Of a stretch of 64,000 nt of DNA, positions 1-11,100 are shown piece after piece. The translations under genes were made by a program, and so were the position numbers. The DNA comes from Acanthococcus lagerstroemiae (lineage: Eukaryota > Arthropoda > Insecta > Hemiptera > Eriococcidae). The notes below the pieces were generated by a model. It ran no database searches, was not told the origin of the DNA, and saw only the letters and a list, made by a program, of their open reading frames with translations. The stretch covers positions 6,176,321 to 6,240,320 of the forward strand of contig CM063109.1 of NCBI GenBank assembly GCA_031841125.1. The letters run 5' to 3'. The stretch's first letter is position 1; each line of letters opens with the position of its first letter.

Positions 1-245
1 GTATATACCTAATCGTTATATGACTATTGAAATTTAAATTGTCATCTACATATAATCATATGCCCAGGTATTTAATCTCCTTTGAACATGTTAGCTTTTC
101 GTCATTCAGTTGTAGTATGTTGGCTATTTCTTGTTTGAGTTTTTCGTTTCCATGTTTTTTTGTTATTAGTAGAGTGTTTTTCTTTTTGTGGATTCAGATT
201 TAGTCCTAGTTTCTTTAAATTGTTAGTGTTATTCACTTTCTTTGG
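1..245 (-). mobile_element. Decayed LINE reverse-transcriptase fragment cut by the window edge
   Basis: Read on the minus strand this encodes a C-terminal piece of a non-LTR reverse transcriptase: a GLNLNPQK stretch (the usual 'GL.LNP.KT' block) followed after about 30 codons by EIKYLGI and a LNFNSHI block, the conserved region just after the catalytic core in Jockey-like LINEs. The frame changes near position 146-150 and a TGA interrupts the reading just after KYLGI (near 56-58), so it is a dead copy. The upstream catalytic part is not visible to the right of about 245; the downstream part lies outside the window. Clade assignment (Jockey-like) is an inference from the KYLG block only. Confidence 0.7.
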
Positions 246-699
246 TCATGACACGTCGAGGAAAGTTCACCCCCTTCCCTCCCATCATCAAACCAAGATA
301 CCTAGCTAATTACTAGAATTTATTTTCAGTTTGAAAAAGTGCGTGAAATCGCTAAACGTCAAAGATTTACCGGAATTCTGGTACTATTTTAATCACCTAA
401 TTTCTCTCCGTATTTACTTCTTAATTTCTAATTAAGCACGTACGTGAATTTGTTGTTTTACAAAGATTATCCGAATATCTGAATAGTTTTGTAGTAGGTT
501 TGGAAATAAATATCTATACAAGGTTCTGTTTCAAAGTACTGACTTCATACTGGTGGGTGCGAGTGAGAAGTTAGTAATTACGGATATTCATACTTTGTTC
601 ATCAGTCATGTGTATCGGAGACGATCGAGGCTTCATCGCTCTATTCCACTTCAGGATCGGTGAAATCTCTGGAATCGGAATTTTCAGTGGTGACCGAAC

Positions 700-940
700 G
701 AGGGAGGGGGAGACAGAATATCATTTACACCCTCCCCCAACTTGAAAAAAAAATGAAAAATTATTCAGTAAGTTGACGAAAAGTTGCCTTGAGAGAGTTC
801 AGAGACTAGATTTAAGAGATTATTAAAGATTTACAAGCGTTTTTGCTTGGTATTTTCAGTTTTGAGACAGATTTGGGTTAAAAGCTTTATCTTTTTTGCT
901 GGTCAACCTACATTAAATATTTTTGTCCCTCCTCCCCTCC
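700..940 (+). repeat. Unclassified interspersed repeat, copy 1
   Basis: Shares an ordered set of blocks with 2560-2760: AATATCATTT, a CCCTCCCC/CCCTTCCCC run, an AAAATTATTC block followed by AAGTTG, TTCAGAGAC, and a 3' part ending in a TTTTTGT-CCC stretch. Similarity is moderate, so these are old copies of one family. No coding capacity is seen. Confidence 0.5.
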
Positions 941-2559
941 CCCACCAAAAAAATCCTTCAGTGCCACTGGAATTTTCAGAATAAGATCGGGTTGGCCATA
1001 CAAGTTTTATTACTGAGAACTTTTTCGGTTGACCGTTTCTATTCAAAATATTTGAATCTTATATTAGGAAGTTCTAGACCACTGTACAGGCTGGAGGAGA
1101 TGGAGGAGGAAAAATAGACACGGCGAAGAGGTAATGAAAATAAATACATGGGCCGATGCAACGGCATTTTCTCGGTAGCTTTTCAGGTCCCAATGCGCCC
1201 CTGCTTCAGAATGTCGAAGTCGAGTTCTGTTTGAGAGACTGCCCATTTCTGCTTATGCACTTGTTTTTATCGTGCTATACTTACATAAATATTGTAACTT
1301 TCATTCTTCCCGCGTCTTGATGTATAATTACCGCGTGTTTCGGAATGCTTTTCCCTTCACTGTTCATCGTTCACACAAATGTCTTTCTTACGAATTAGTG
1401 ACCGTATCCGAGTTGATTAAATTTACAGCAAATCTAACTATCTCATCAACAAGCTCATCAAAACTTCAGAATTAATGTACCTTACGACAGAACGATGGGA
1501 GTATATAGAAATTCAACGGGTTCGTTTGGAAATTATAACTGAACACTACAATTACACAAGGTAGAAATCGTACTCGTCAAGGACGGAAATTCTCTCGTCT
1601 TAGCGTGCAGCTGCGATCGAATATTTTTTTTCGTCTCTATCTTTCTTCTCCAGTTCTCTAATCCTTATGGCGGATTTGCTTCAAAGAAATTCATCCTGTC
1701 CCTCCAGCTAGACGATATTTCAAACAACCTTTTATAATTTGACCAGACATCTGCCGCTCTCCATTGCTCGGCGCTCGTTCGCCCAACATCGGTTGTCTTC
1801 GGGCACGCGACTAGCTCGCGTACGCACACTCTTCTTTTCTTCATTTTTTTCGCTAATTCGGAGAACTTGGAAACTGAAATTTGACGCAAGAATTTGGTGG
1901 AGAAGAAGAAAATGTTCACGAGCGATTAGGCGCGGATGGAAGGGTGGAGAAATTCACTTGTACCCGAATGGTAAAGGGCTGATGGATTGCCAAGAACGGG
2001 CGCATCTTGGAAACCTGAAAAAAAAAAAAACACCAAAAATCCACGTACACCTGACACTGGCCGAAAAAAGTGGTAAGAAAAGGCCTGCCAAAAGAATTTT
2101 CCACCCTTTTCGATAATACCTACCTAAATCTGAACCTAAAAATGTTCTCTAATCTACTCGAAGTAGTTGTAATTGCTAGACATCGGCATTGAGCTTGTAA
2201 GAAAAAAATCCCAGCCGGGGGGACCAGGGAAAAACAGAAAAAATTGAGTGATTTCCATCAGGGCTTTCTCGGCCATAATGATTTTACGGTCAACGAAAAA
2301 AAAAGATCGACGCGGAAAAATTCGAGTTCCCAAGAAAGTCCGTGCCATGGTAAATTTTTCCTACGCCTTCCTTTGTGATTATTCCTTTGAAAACAGTTCG
2401 CCTGGAATAAACTTGTTGAGATTATATGTGTGCTGGAAAACTTGGGAAGTTTATTCTTGTGAACATCCAGATGTCCTATTTAGGAAGCCCAAATTTATAT
2501 TGGTCAGTGATGTCGGAAAGGCGGATAGTGTAGGAGTAAATTATGTCACCTAAAAATTT

Positions 2560-2760
2560 TTTTGGAGGAAGGGGTGCTGGAATATCATTTGTACCCCTTC
2601 CCCTCAAAATTAGTACAAAATTAAAAAATTATTCTCGAAGTTGGTAAATAGGCGCCTGAAGAAATTTCAGAGACGAAATTTACAACATTTTTGAAAATCT
2701 ACTACATTTTGCATTTTTCTTGTTTGCCAATTAAAAGTTAAAAATTTTTGTGTACCCTTA
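2560..2760 (+). repeat. Unclassified interspersed repeat, copy 2
   Basis: Direct-oriented partner of the repeat at 700-940, with the same succession of blocks (GGAATATCATTTGTACCCC, AAAAATTATTC, TTTCAGAGACGAAATTTA). No terminal inverted repeat or target duplication could be identified. Confidence 0.5.
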
Positions 2761-5163
2761 AAAACCCTGCTGACTCCACCGAAATTGGTGTATTTGAGAG
2801 AAAAGTAGAACATTTCACTGTTTCGCTCATTTTGGTGCAAAATAAGAAGCTCTTCTCGCCCCGATTCTTGTCTTCTGAATAAAAGTATGGTGAGAAGACA
2901 AATGAGCCGCAGCTAGACTCAATCGTGGATTTTGAAGTGTTGACCTTGAAGATTGATAAAAATCCTCATTTTCGAGCAGAATGAATAACATTTTTTTCAG
3001 TTTTGTGAAGAATTTCCTTAGGACTATATTTTGAATGGCCAAGGGGAAGGGGTGAGGGATTATCTCCCCAACCAAACTGGCTATAGTCGCGGTATCTCGT
3101 CAATAATGTTTGGTTTGTTGAAGTAGAATCCGAATTTGAAGATGATACAGCGGAAAGCAAAGATTATTTAGCAGTCAACTTGAAATTGATAACTAATTCT
3201 TTTCAGTACCAGACGTCCGATAATACTTCCATTCTCCATCATCGACCAATTTGAAAAAGCAAAGGCGTAGATAGGGAAAGGGTCGTGCTCCTCGTTTTCA
3301 GGAACTGTATGAGGGAAATCATGGGAAAGAGGGTATAAAAGGTCAGGCAGGACACAGGAAAAAATTGTTTAGACCCCCCCCCCTTATAATGGAGCTATCT
3401 ACTCTAACAGTGTCATCTTGTGGACATATAAATCCAGCTAACAACAGTTGTAACTTTCTCCAGAAACTGTTCTCATAGTTCTATGTATGGGGGGGGGGGG
3501 CTCCTTAGACACCTATGTTTGCTTGCAGATCGCTCACAACAGATTATTTTTGCTTGTGGATGGCAATAGAAGGCTCCCTCAAACACGCTGTCGTTAGTAA
3601 AGTAGCACTCAGCGAGAAAAATTTGGGAAATTCCGGGAATCAAGGTTTGGCTTTGTTCGTTGATTTTGAAAATTTTCAATAGTTGACCAAATATATAATA
3701 AATCAAATGTTACAAAAAACAAACCCGTTTTAACTTATTTTTGTTTTGTCAATTTCAACATTTTCAGCTCGGGGTTTCCAAAATCAGCTTCTTAGTCGAC
3801 GAGATTTCACGAATAAGAGCTTTTTTTACTAGTTTTTCTCGTTGATATCAACCGTTTCCCAGTCGGCAAAATTAGGGTTCCTACACCCCTCTACGTTTAA
3901 CCAAAGAAGTCGCTTGGATACATCTCTGACTGCTTCAGGCTTCCTTTGAAAACCAAACTGTGCGAGAGCACCGATGATGTTACCGTGAATCGAGAAGCAA
4001 ATCCGCGATTCGCACAGAATCACTACCCTCGCAATCTGGAAGTCCCATTTTGTAAATATCACCGAAAATTAAAGTACAATACGCTGATTTCTGACGATTA
4101 GAACATCAGATTGATCTAAAAAGGTAGAGAGGCGGAAGAAAAAGAAGAAAGATCAGTAGGGTAGATACCGAAAGGTACACCTAGTCTCAAGATGTTCGCA
4201 GCTATGTAAGACGTGCATATGCTGTCGAGATCAAATCCATCTATTGTTTACCCATCTGTTACCCTCCTACATTTTCAAAGAGTCTTTTTTTTTCGGAAAA
4301 AGATAATCTCGGAAGGATCTGTTTCTTGTTTTATGATTTTTAACCGCAATCCTCCTTTTTTGAACGGCTTTCTGAAAGGGGAGCGCGCACACGAAGAACG
4401 TTTATCGCACCGACGAGATAAAACTTACTGGTATTTTTGCGAAAATTTTCCCAGAATGTAATGCACATAACCACGTAAGTTATTACTCATAGAGCTTAAT
4501 AATTTCCGAATTAAGAGCGCCCGACTATATGTGCCGGGTTAATTGTGTATTTTACTGGCTAATGACCTGGTGTAATTAGTTACGCCCATGTTTAAAAAAC
4601 TGAAACCGCGCAATGGGTTTGCAAGACCATCCTCGTTGGGAAACGATAAGGAATAAAGGTACGTACCTCAGTTATTTGCATTCGGATGATAACAAACTGA
4701 ATATTGCAATTAGTTCTGTCAACAGCAAACCGAAGGTAATGAGAAATTTATTCGCAAACGTCGGTTTATTAGGGTACCTATAGCGCCGTATCTGTAAGTA
4801 CAGGCTTCATTTTTAATTCAATATATTTTCGGTGTTGTTAGTCATTTCCTGTTGAAATGATGTCAGAGTCATTTAGCAGGGCGCATGAAAGCATAATACT
4901 TAAATGTAAAATGACACTTAGGATACAATAAATGTAACTGGATGAATGTTCAGTATCTTCTCAGTATTTCATGTTTCATAGCATAATAAAAGAACGTGGG
5001 ATATGTTTTGCAATTTCACGGGTTTTTATGTTTTAGAAAAAATATTCGTGGCGCTATGTAAAGGATTCAGAAAAAATTTGTTATGTATTCGTAAGCAGCT
5101 AGGAGGAGGCTCTTCTAGGGAATTAAGTTCTATAAAGACTTAATTGGAAAACTGAGTCTTATA

Positions 5164-5172
5164 TGTACTGCA
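5164..5172. repeat. Target-site duplication, left copy
   Basis: TGTACTGCA, identical to 5556-5564. It flanks the inverted-LINE insertion at 5173-5555; a few more matching bases lie on either side with mismatches. Confidence 0.6.
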
Positions 5173-5555
5173 GTGATATTATTCCTGGGTGCCTCAAATT
5201 ATGCCTTATTAGTTTACTCCTTCTCTGCAGACAATTCCAAATATCTATTTTACCTGCTACTCTGATAAGTACTTTCTCATTTCTTATTTTATCCATCCAT
5301 TTGATGCTGAGTATCCTCCTATAGCACCACAGCTTAAAAGCTTCGATCCTTCTCTTCTCGCTGTTAGGACGCTAGAAAGATAAGAGGAGGGAAAGAATTG
5401 GGTAGGTCGGCAAAGATTCCAGTATGTTCAACAGATAATCATCAAGGATGTCGAATGTAAGTGTTATTACCAAATGAAAGAACTGGCATAAGATATGGGT
5501 GAGAAATGGAGAGCTGTATCAAACTGGTCGTAAGACTGATAACCTTATCATCATG
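5173..5555 (+). mobile_element. 5'-truncated, 5'-inverted LINE 3' end (twin-priming structure)
   Basis: The left half (about 5370 down to 5173) is open on the minus strand and encodes a LINE C-terminal block: RRIEAFKLWCYRRIL, then WMDKIRNEKVL, then RRSKLIRHNLRHPG. The right half (5384 to about 5533) is on the plus strand and encodes the block that normally follows it: KNWVGRQRF, then KDVECKCYYQMKELA, a stop, and KWRAVSNWS, followed by a short AT-rich 3' tail (ACCTTATCATCATG). The two halves meet head to head near 5370-5384 and the whole is bracketed by a 9-bp direct repeat. Inversion of the upstream segment with the 3' end kept in sense is the known outcome of twin-primed reverse transcription. 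The protein blocks are typical of insect APE-type LINEs; the exact clade is not assigned. Confidence 0.75.
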
Positions 5556-5564
5556 TGTACTGCA
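5556..5564. repeat. Target-site duplication, right copy
   Basis: TGTACTGCA, identical to 5164-5172, directly after the LINE 3' tail. Confidence 0.6.
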
Positions 5565-7202
5565 ATAGATCCTTAGTGAATTACATTAGAAATTACGCAC
5601 TGGTCTTTTCGTAATCGTGATTAAATAGTATTCCCTGACCAATTGCCGCAACGCTCAAGACTGTCCTTCAAGCAGAAGCGGAAACTATAATAGATATAGG
5701 TAACTATCCTTGGAAATGAACGGAGTCCTTACCACTAAAATATATACTTGACTTTTTTTTTTCTTCTTCTTTTTTTTTTTTTGGTCGCTCTTTCACTGTC
5801 CACTAACTTTCCAGTTGAAGCCGCTTCGCGAAGCATATAATTTTTTCCGGCTCGAGGATTCGCTAGAAGATCCTGAATTTTTACTCGTAGGTCCGCTTCT
5901 CTTCCCTCCATAGATCTTATAGATAATATAGACTGCGGTTAATGATAAAAAGTACTTAGCATACATAGTAGAATAAATGGAGTGATAACTCGGCTTTACA
6001 GAATCATTATAATCCATATATTTCACCCCTTTTCACTATTACTTTTTTCCTTCAAATTATGTTTCAAAGTTGATATTTTCAATTTATTGATTAATGTATT
6101 ATTTATTTGCCAAAAAAAAAAAAAAAAATGTATTTATGTCCTCTTATCAGTACCTGTAGCCCAGTTGCCACTTCACTTATTCTCCGCATGTTGGCCAAGA
6201 TTGATAACAATGAAAACTACGTAGCTTTTATCACTAAGCGCTGTCTGTATTATCTATAAGGTATATGCTTCCCTCCATGTAAATCTGCCTGTCAGTTTAT
6301 TTGCCCAGAAGAGCAGGGAATCGGAGTCAGGTTTTCAGTAAAGTTGGTTTTTGTCTGTTTGTCCGTTGGATTGGAAGACTGAAAGACTGTCTGATGGTAG
6401 GCTGTTTGTCTCTATATCTCGGATTCGGGAGTGTTTTGTTTTGTCTCCTGGAAAGAGGAGGTGGAGGTCAGGAATTAGTTATTATATTAAGAAGTGGATT
6501 ATATTGGATTTTCTGTCTTCAAATTACGTTTTGTGGTAACGACAGACGGACAAGTGCTTCATTTCAATTGCTAAAGTCCCATTTTTAAAGTTCTAGTCTG
6601 TTTCTTACTTGTTCGTTATGATTGATAATGCCTATGAGTTGGTAAAATTTAAAAACAACAGACCTTTTTTTTTCTCTCATTCATTTCGTCTTCTGTTTTT
6701 TCTTCCTCATGACTATTTTAGAAATTTCACTATTAGTAAAATTCATATTTTGTATCAGGGAAAATTAGGATTCTCTCTCCCTTTCCCTTTTCGCCAACGA
6801 AGTTGCTTTGGAACATCCAGGCCACTATATAAGCTGATGCTGCCTTTTCTGGCAATAAATGATTTTTTTTTTTTTTTAAAGAGAGAAAGGGGTTTTTCTC
6901 GAAAAGTAGATATAACAAGCAAAAAATCGTCTCTAAGTTCTCTGAAAGCGCCTTTTCATCAACTTATTGAATAGTTTTCCAAATCTTTCTTGGGAGTGGG
7001 TAGGGGAAGGGGGTTGAAAATCATACCTTCGTTCCGAGTTCTTGGGTGGATACGATGTACCCTTGTACCTTCATCCGACGCTATTGAAAAAGACCCATAC
7101 TGACGTCAGGACCGGTTTTAGAACGTAGGATTAATCATGACTCGTACTTACGAATTGAACTCATATGTTTCACATACCAAACTATGTTATACAAATGTCA
7201 CG
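5565..7202. other. Noncoding stretch with one possible small ORF
   Basis: AT-rich with long T and A tracts (for example 5754-5782 and 6114-6128). Apart from the small minus-strand ORF at 5793-6026 nothing with coding features is visible. The open frames at 6301-6588 and 6609-6974 are low-complexity and lack recognisable motifs or splice context. Confidence 0.5.
5793..6026 (-). CDS. Possible small single-pass membrane ORF, unrecognised
   Basis: A 77-codon open frame; an internal ATG gives a compact product starting MYAKYFLSLTAVYIIYK, i.e. one predicted membrane-spanning stretch of about 17-18 residues, followed by a Ser/Gly/Lys/Arg-rich hydrophilic tail (GKRSGPTSKNSGSSSESSS and a basic segment) ending KVSGQ. 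Codon choice in the tail looks more gene-like than the surroundings. There is no recognised domain, no obvious poly(A) signal nearby and no partner gene, so it could be chance. Confidence 0.2.
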   Translation of the reverse strand: MKYMDYNDSVKPSYHSIYSTMYAKYFLSLTAVYIIYKIYGGKRSGPTSKNSGSSSESSSRKKLYASRSGFNWKVSGQ

Positions 7203-7210
7203 GCTGAAGT

Positions 7211-7360
7211 CAGTGGCGTAACCAAGGGGGAATGGGTCTGGACTCCTCTTTGCTACTTCCGCAAGTATTGGTTGTTCTAATTTTAGCTCCTCTGCTAACA
7301 CTCCCTTCCCCTTTGATCAAGACCCCCCCCCCCTCGAACACTAGGCTGGCTACGCCACTG
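7211..7360. mobile_element. 150-bp MITE with CAGTGGCGTA termini (hAT-like)
   Basis: The left end CAGTGGCGTAACCA is matched in inverse by TGGCTACGCCACTG at 7347-7360 (one mismatch in 14). Flanking octamers GCTGAAGT (7203-7210) and ACTGAAAT (7361-7368) match at 6 of 8 positions, compatible with an aged 8-bp duplication. The inside holds a C tract and no ORF of transposase type. Assignment to hAT rests on the CAGTGGCG end and the 8-bp flank only. Confidence 0.6.
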
Positions 7361-7582
7361 ACTGAAATATTTCGGAAAATAATAAGCCAATTCCTCCTTG
7401 ACGGTGTGAAGGAAAATGAGCGTCTACGCATTTGCTCTGTCACACACCATGTCGAGTAACTGAGTTCTCATTTTTTAAATTTCTGCCGTTGAAACTGAGG
7501 GAGGAGGGAGCAAAATGAAACTTCTGCCCCCTGACTCTGGTACCACTGGCCACAAAGTCAGTTACCACTGACCGCAAAGTCA

Positions 7583-7756
7583 GTGGCACCGCTGACACTG
7601 AAAATTCAGTCAGCCGGTGACGGGCCCCCGACCGAGACCTCAGCGCCAGGGGTGTTAAGTCAATGATTACTGGCTTAGTGGCACTGCTGACACTGAGCCG
7701 GTGACGGGCCCCCGATCGAGACCTCAGCGCCTGGGGTGTTAATGATTACTGGCTTA
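7583..7756 (+). repeat. GC-rich tandem duplication, two units
   Basis: Unit 1 (7583-7677) and unit 2 (7678-7756) share GTGGCAC-GCTGACACTG, GCCGGTGACGGGCCCCCG, GAGACCTCAGCGCC and a common end GATTACTGGCTTA. Unit 2 lacks two short internal pieces. A shorter related piece (AAAGTCAGT-CACTG) precedes unit 1. The GC-rich core contrasts with the AT-rich flanks. No ORF or known element is recognised. Confidence 0.7.
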
Positions 7757-8327
7757 AGTTTAGCTGATGACTTTCAAGCTGCTGGTTGACTTGGCTTATA
7801 GCTAGAAGCTTAATTTTATTTGTCTTATGGCTTAATCTTGGCGCCGAGGTGACTTCAGTCAAAGTTACAAAATTTGTAATTTCCCACCATTTTGATAACT
7901 GATAAGACGAATTCAAAAAAGTAAACTTCCTACACATGAAGAGTAGCAAATTTTTTATCAACGTATTTTTACAAATTTATTTTTATTTTTCTTTGACTTT
8001 TGGCATCAGCTGAATTGATAAGTGTAAGCTTCAAAACCTTGGCTGTGGCTGACTCATGGGCTGTAATCCGACTTGCAGAATTCGTCTGACTGGTTTTTGG
8101 CATGATAACGACGAAAATTGTGACGTGGCTTCAGCTTAACAGCCGTGCCCCGCACACAGTTCTACCTTCAAAGGCGAAAAAGATCGATTTTTAGAAAAGC
8201 TCAACGATCTGCGCCGGTATTCGCGAATGTCTGTTAATTATTTCTTGTCCCGTTATTGAGGAGCACCAGGATTTTGGACTTTTGCTAATCCCTTTACTGA
8301 TAAGAATAGATGTGCCATGTGCCCGCG

Positions 8328-8431
8328 TTACGTCACAACTGACGTCACTGTTCAACATAGACGGCGGGATTACAAAGGCAGGCTCGTGAAAATTGTTTCT
8401 CGTCTCCAGTGTTTTTCGTAAAATGACGTCG
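8328..8431 (+). promoter_or_regulatory. Cluster of CRE-like ACGTCA sites upstream of exon 1
   Basis: TTACGTCA at 8328-8335, a perfect TGACGTCA at 8340-8347 and TGACGTCG at 8424-8431 lie 0.64-0.74 kb before the first coding ATG. Such sites bind CREB/ATF-type bZIP factors in animals. Their number and spacing suggest a promoter-proximal control region, but no transcription start is proven. Confidence 0.35.
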
Positions 8432-9064
8432 AGCTGATACATCTGTCTCCATAGCTAACCAGTAACCACTTCCCCTCTTCGCAGGTTACAGCGATATTTT
8501 CAATAATAAACCATTTGCCGCAGATTCGCATCTCAATTCGAACGATACGAGAAAAGAACAAGACCGTGAACGTGGAAGCGTCGATCCGTCGATCGTCGAA
8601 CGAGCGAGCATTCAACATTCAAGTTTGAGCATTGTTCGTGGTTCGTGCTTCGTGGAAAATGTAATGAAAACATCTGCATGCTGCAGAGTTATAGTGGGTT
8701 CGGTTTACTACCGATACCTGGTGACAGATGTTCGAACGATGCCAGTTCTTGACGGTGTCCGATAGAGTCGCTGGTGTGGCGCCGAGCAATTCGTGCTCTT
8801 GGTTTCTGGACGCAACGAATTCAGTGAATCCGGCAATCAGTTTCTGGTTAGTACGTTAGTTTCAGTGACGCGTGTGGATGTGTGTGACGTTTTTTTTTTT
8901 TTTAAGTTCCACAATTTCGAATTAATAATTGATTCTCGCGATGGTGTGGTGTTCAGTGTTACAAATTGTCCATTGTGTTGGTGCGTTTGTGCCGGAATTT
9001 TTAAATAATTTCAGTGGAAGCGTTTAAATAATATTTCGACGTAATTAGTGATTATTTCACCACG
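8432..9064 (+). promoter_or_regulatory. Putative promoter / 5' UTR of the signal-peptide gene
   Basis: This stretch is less repetitive and more GC-balanced than its surroundings and leads directly into the start codon at 9065. Several initiator-like TCAGT sequences occur (around 8820-8866). An in-frame TAA at 9029-9031 shows that translation cannot begin upstream in this frame. No TATA box with clear spacing was found. The exact start of transcription and any noncoding 5' exon remain open. Confidence 0.35.
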
Positions 9065-9127
9065 ATGGTCTGGCGACAGACTTTGTTTTTGTGCACCGTT
9101 TTGATTTCGTTTGTGAAAATACAACAG
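9065..9127 (+). CDS. Exon 1: signal peptide exon of an unrecognised secreted/membrane protein
   Basis: The first 21 codons start MVWRQTLFLCTVLISFVK, a short basic N-end followed by a hydrophobic core, i.e. a classical secretory signal. The ATG context is CACGATGG and an in-frame TAA lies 12 codons upstream, fixing the start. The exon ends CAG|GTAAGA, a near-perfect 5' splice site, in phase 0. The next phase-compatible exon I find is at 27869, which would make intron 1 about 18.7 kb; small intermediate exons cannot be excluded. The long first intron with many AT-rich homeobox-type sites is common for developmental or neuronal genes, but the product itself is not recognised. Confidence 0.6.
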
Positions 9128-11100
9128 GTAAGAGCCAGATCGTTTAATTTCTTAATTTTTACATAGAGCGATGTAAAACGGTGAGTCGAAAGTTAAAACT
9201 CGAATTAGATTGATAGATCGAGGCCCTAGACCGCGGTTATCGAACGCCGCAGCTAAACGCCGGCTCAAATGTATCTCGTATCGAATTCAGCTCGCGTGTT
9301 CGAATTTGAGGAACTCGTGTGCACGAGTTACTGATATCCGTGGTGCTGAAGCTTTCGGCGAAATTCAAATCTTGAGGGTCGGTGGGAGGCATTCGAGAAG
9401 TCTCAGTTATCGGTGTACTTGAGTGGTGTCTCAAGACCAAACACTTCCTGCGATGCAAATGCGATTGCTGTGAGGAGGGTGATTGTAAATTCCTGTCTGC
9501 CAAGTCACCGGTAACGATAATTCGGTTTTTGAGTATCCAGTTCTCGGGAAGATTCGTGACTCGAGGAATTTTATCTCGAATCCCGATGAGGAGGGTGTCT
9601 TGCCATTGGCATTCTCGAGTGATATCCTAACTTGGAGTCTGCGATGCGAATGCAATTCAGATGAGGAACTGTCTCTAAATTCCAGTCAGTAAAGTCGCCA
9701 GCAACAGTAGTCTTGTTTTTGAGTAACCATTTCACTGGAGGATGTGTTACTCGAGTTCAGAATTTCCTCAAATTCCAACGAGGGTGAAACGTGAGAGCCG
9801 GTAAGTTGTTGAATAGTTGTGATAAGGATAAGGCCGAAAAAGACTAGATTTATTTTACGAATGCGAGTAGACAGCCGCAGAAGTACCATTTCGAATTTTT
9901 TATCATCCTGGGATAGTGTTCGAAATTGTAACGAAGTCGGCCGGAACTCAATTCGGAAAATTTAAAGCCGTTTCTCTCATTCTTGAAGACGATGTTGAAG
10001 TTGCGATATAGAGATCGAAATTTAGAAGTATTTATTGGGCCCGTGGATCCGTGAATTAGCCGTGGTGTATAGTTGAATCGCACAGATTGTCAATCCCGTA
10101 TCTAGTAGTCAATTTCGGTAGTTATTTTTGAAAATTGGCGGGAGTTTTGAGGTGATAACATTCGGCCATTAGCAGCCTTACCGGCTCGTTGAAGTAGCAA
10201 TTGAAAATATAATGGTTGCCAGAAAAACTAGAGCTGAGGACTTGAGATTTGAGATAAGATTTCCTAACCTGTACAAATATCTGAACGAGTTAACTGTGTA
10301 GCTTGGCTGGGGTGATAATGTCCTTATCAAGTATCCTAAATGGACTGCGAGACACTTTCGGAACTGAATTTGAAATGAAATTTTTTTTGGTTCCGCAATC
10401 TGGAATTAAATTTTTGAAACTTGATTTCTGGATTTTATGACTTGTAGATTTTGGTTTATGAATAGGCTCTAATTAAGCTTGGGAGATGCTGCACTTAGTA
10501 TCTTCAGTGACATGGCTTGTGAAAAGTGAAGCACTCAAAATTTATGTTTGTTATGCATATCCGACTGTATGATTTTAGTTCTGGTAAAGTATAAATTACG
10601 AGATGCCTGTGGACTCGGCTTTCCGGTTTTTTTTAAATAATCTTTTTCCAAGTGAAAATATTTGTTTGAATTTGAGAAATTGAGGAATTTAGACTAAACT
10701 TGATAGTTCATTTTCACATTTTTATTGTTTGCGGAGTCATAATGTAGTTCCTGTATGGTGTATAAAAATTGAAAATCCGAGAATGAGAAGAGACTTTGAT
10801 GTATGTGTATTGATTATCGTGTAGGTCCCTTCTAATTCTTCGATTTAACATTAGGTCTTCACGTGTCGTCCATATCGAGGTAAAATTCCTAGTGATTGGC
10901 TGGTCCGAGTAAATCGCCTTGTTCTTCTACGCTCATCTCGGAATTTTTTATTATAACTACAACTCAGAGCCGAGTATTCGAATTCGGTGATTTTTCCGGT
11001 CAACTATTATATTAGCTTATTCCGCCATCCCTCTTACTTTGACCCGTTTGAAGTATTATGGTCACGGTGAACCATTTAGATAAAAAATTTTCCATTTAAA
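9128..11100 (+). other. Start of inferred intron 1
   Basis: Begins with the GTAAGA donor. Besides the 191-bp duplication at 9450-9797 it contains only AT-rich sequence without an ORF carrying splice signals or motifs. Confidence 0.4.
9450..9797 (+). repeat. Degenerate 191-bp tandem duplication
   Basis: Unit 1 starts at 9450 (GCGATGCAAATGCGATTG) and unit 2 at 9641 (GCGATGCGAATGCAATTC). Both continue with TAAATTCC, GTC-CCAAGTC/TAAAGTC, GTTTTTGAGTA-CCA and a TCGAATCCC/TCAAATTCC-GA block. The copies have diverged. They lie 320 bp downstream of the exon-1 donor. Confidence 0.6.

Larger units (their letters stand above)
246..5163. other. Upstream noncoding stretch with interspersed repeats, no supported gene
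   Basis: I see no ORF with splice signals or recognisable motifs here. It contains two related repeat copies (listed separately at 700-940 and 2560-2760), a C-rich tract near 3367-3377 and a G tract near 3487-3496. Short open frames around 1739-2116 lie in a slightly GC-richer patch but have no family signature. A perfect TATAAAA at 3334-3340 is not followed by an interpretable transcript. Confidence 0.6.

Noticed and set aside
3334..3340. TATA box TATAAAA as a promoter
   Set aside because: No initiator, ORF or transcript-like sequence follows within a plausible distance.
7757..7790. Hammerhead ribozyme suggested by CTGATGA near 7764
   Set aside because: No GAAA core partner at the right distance after a stem, so the catalytic core is not there.
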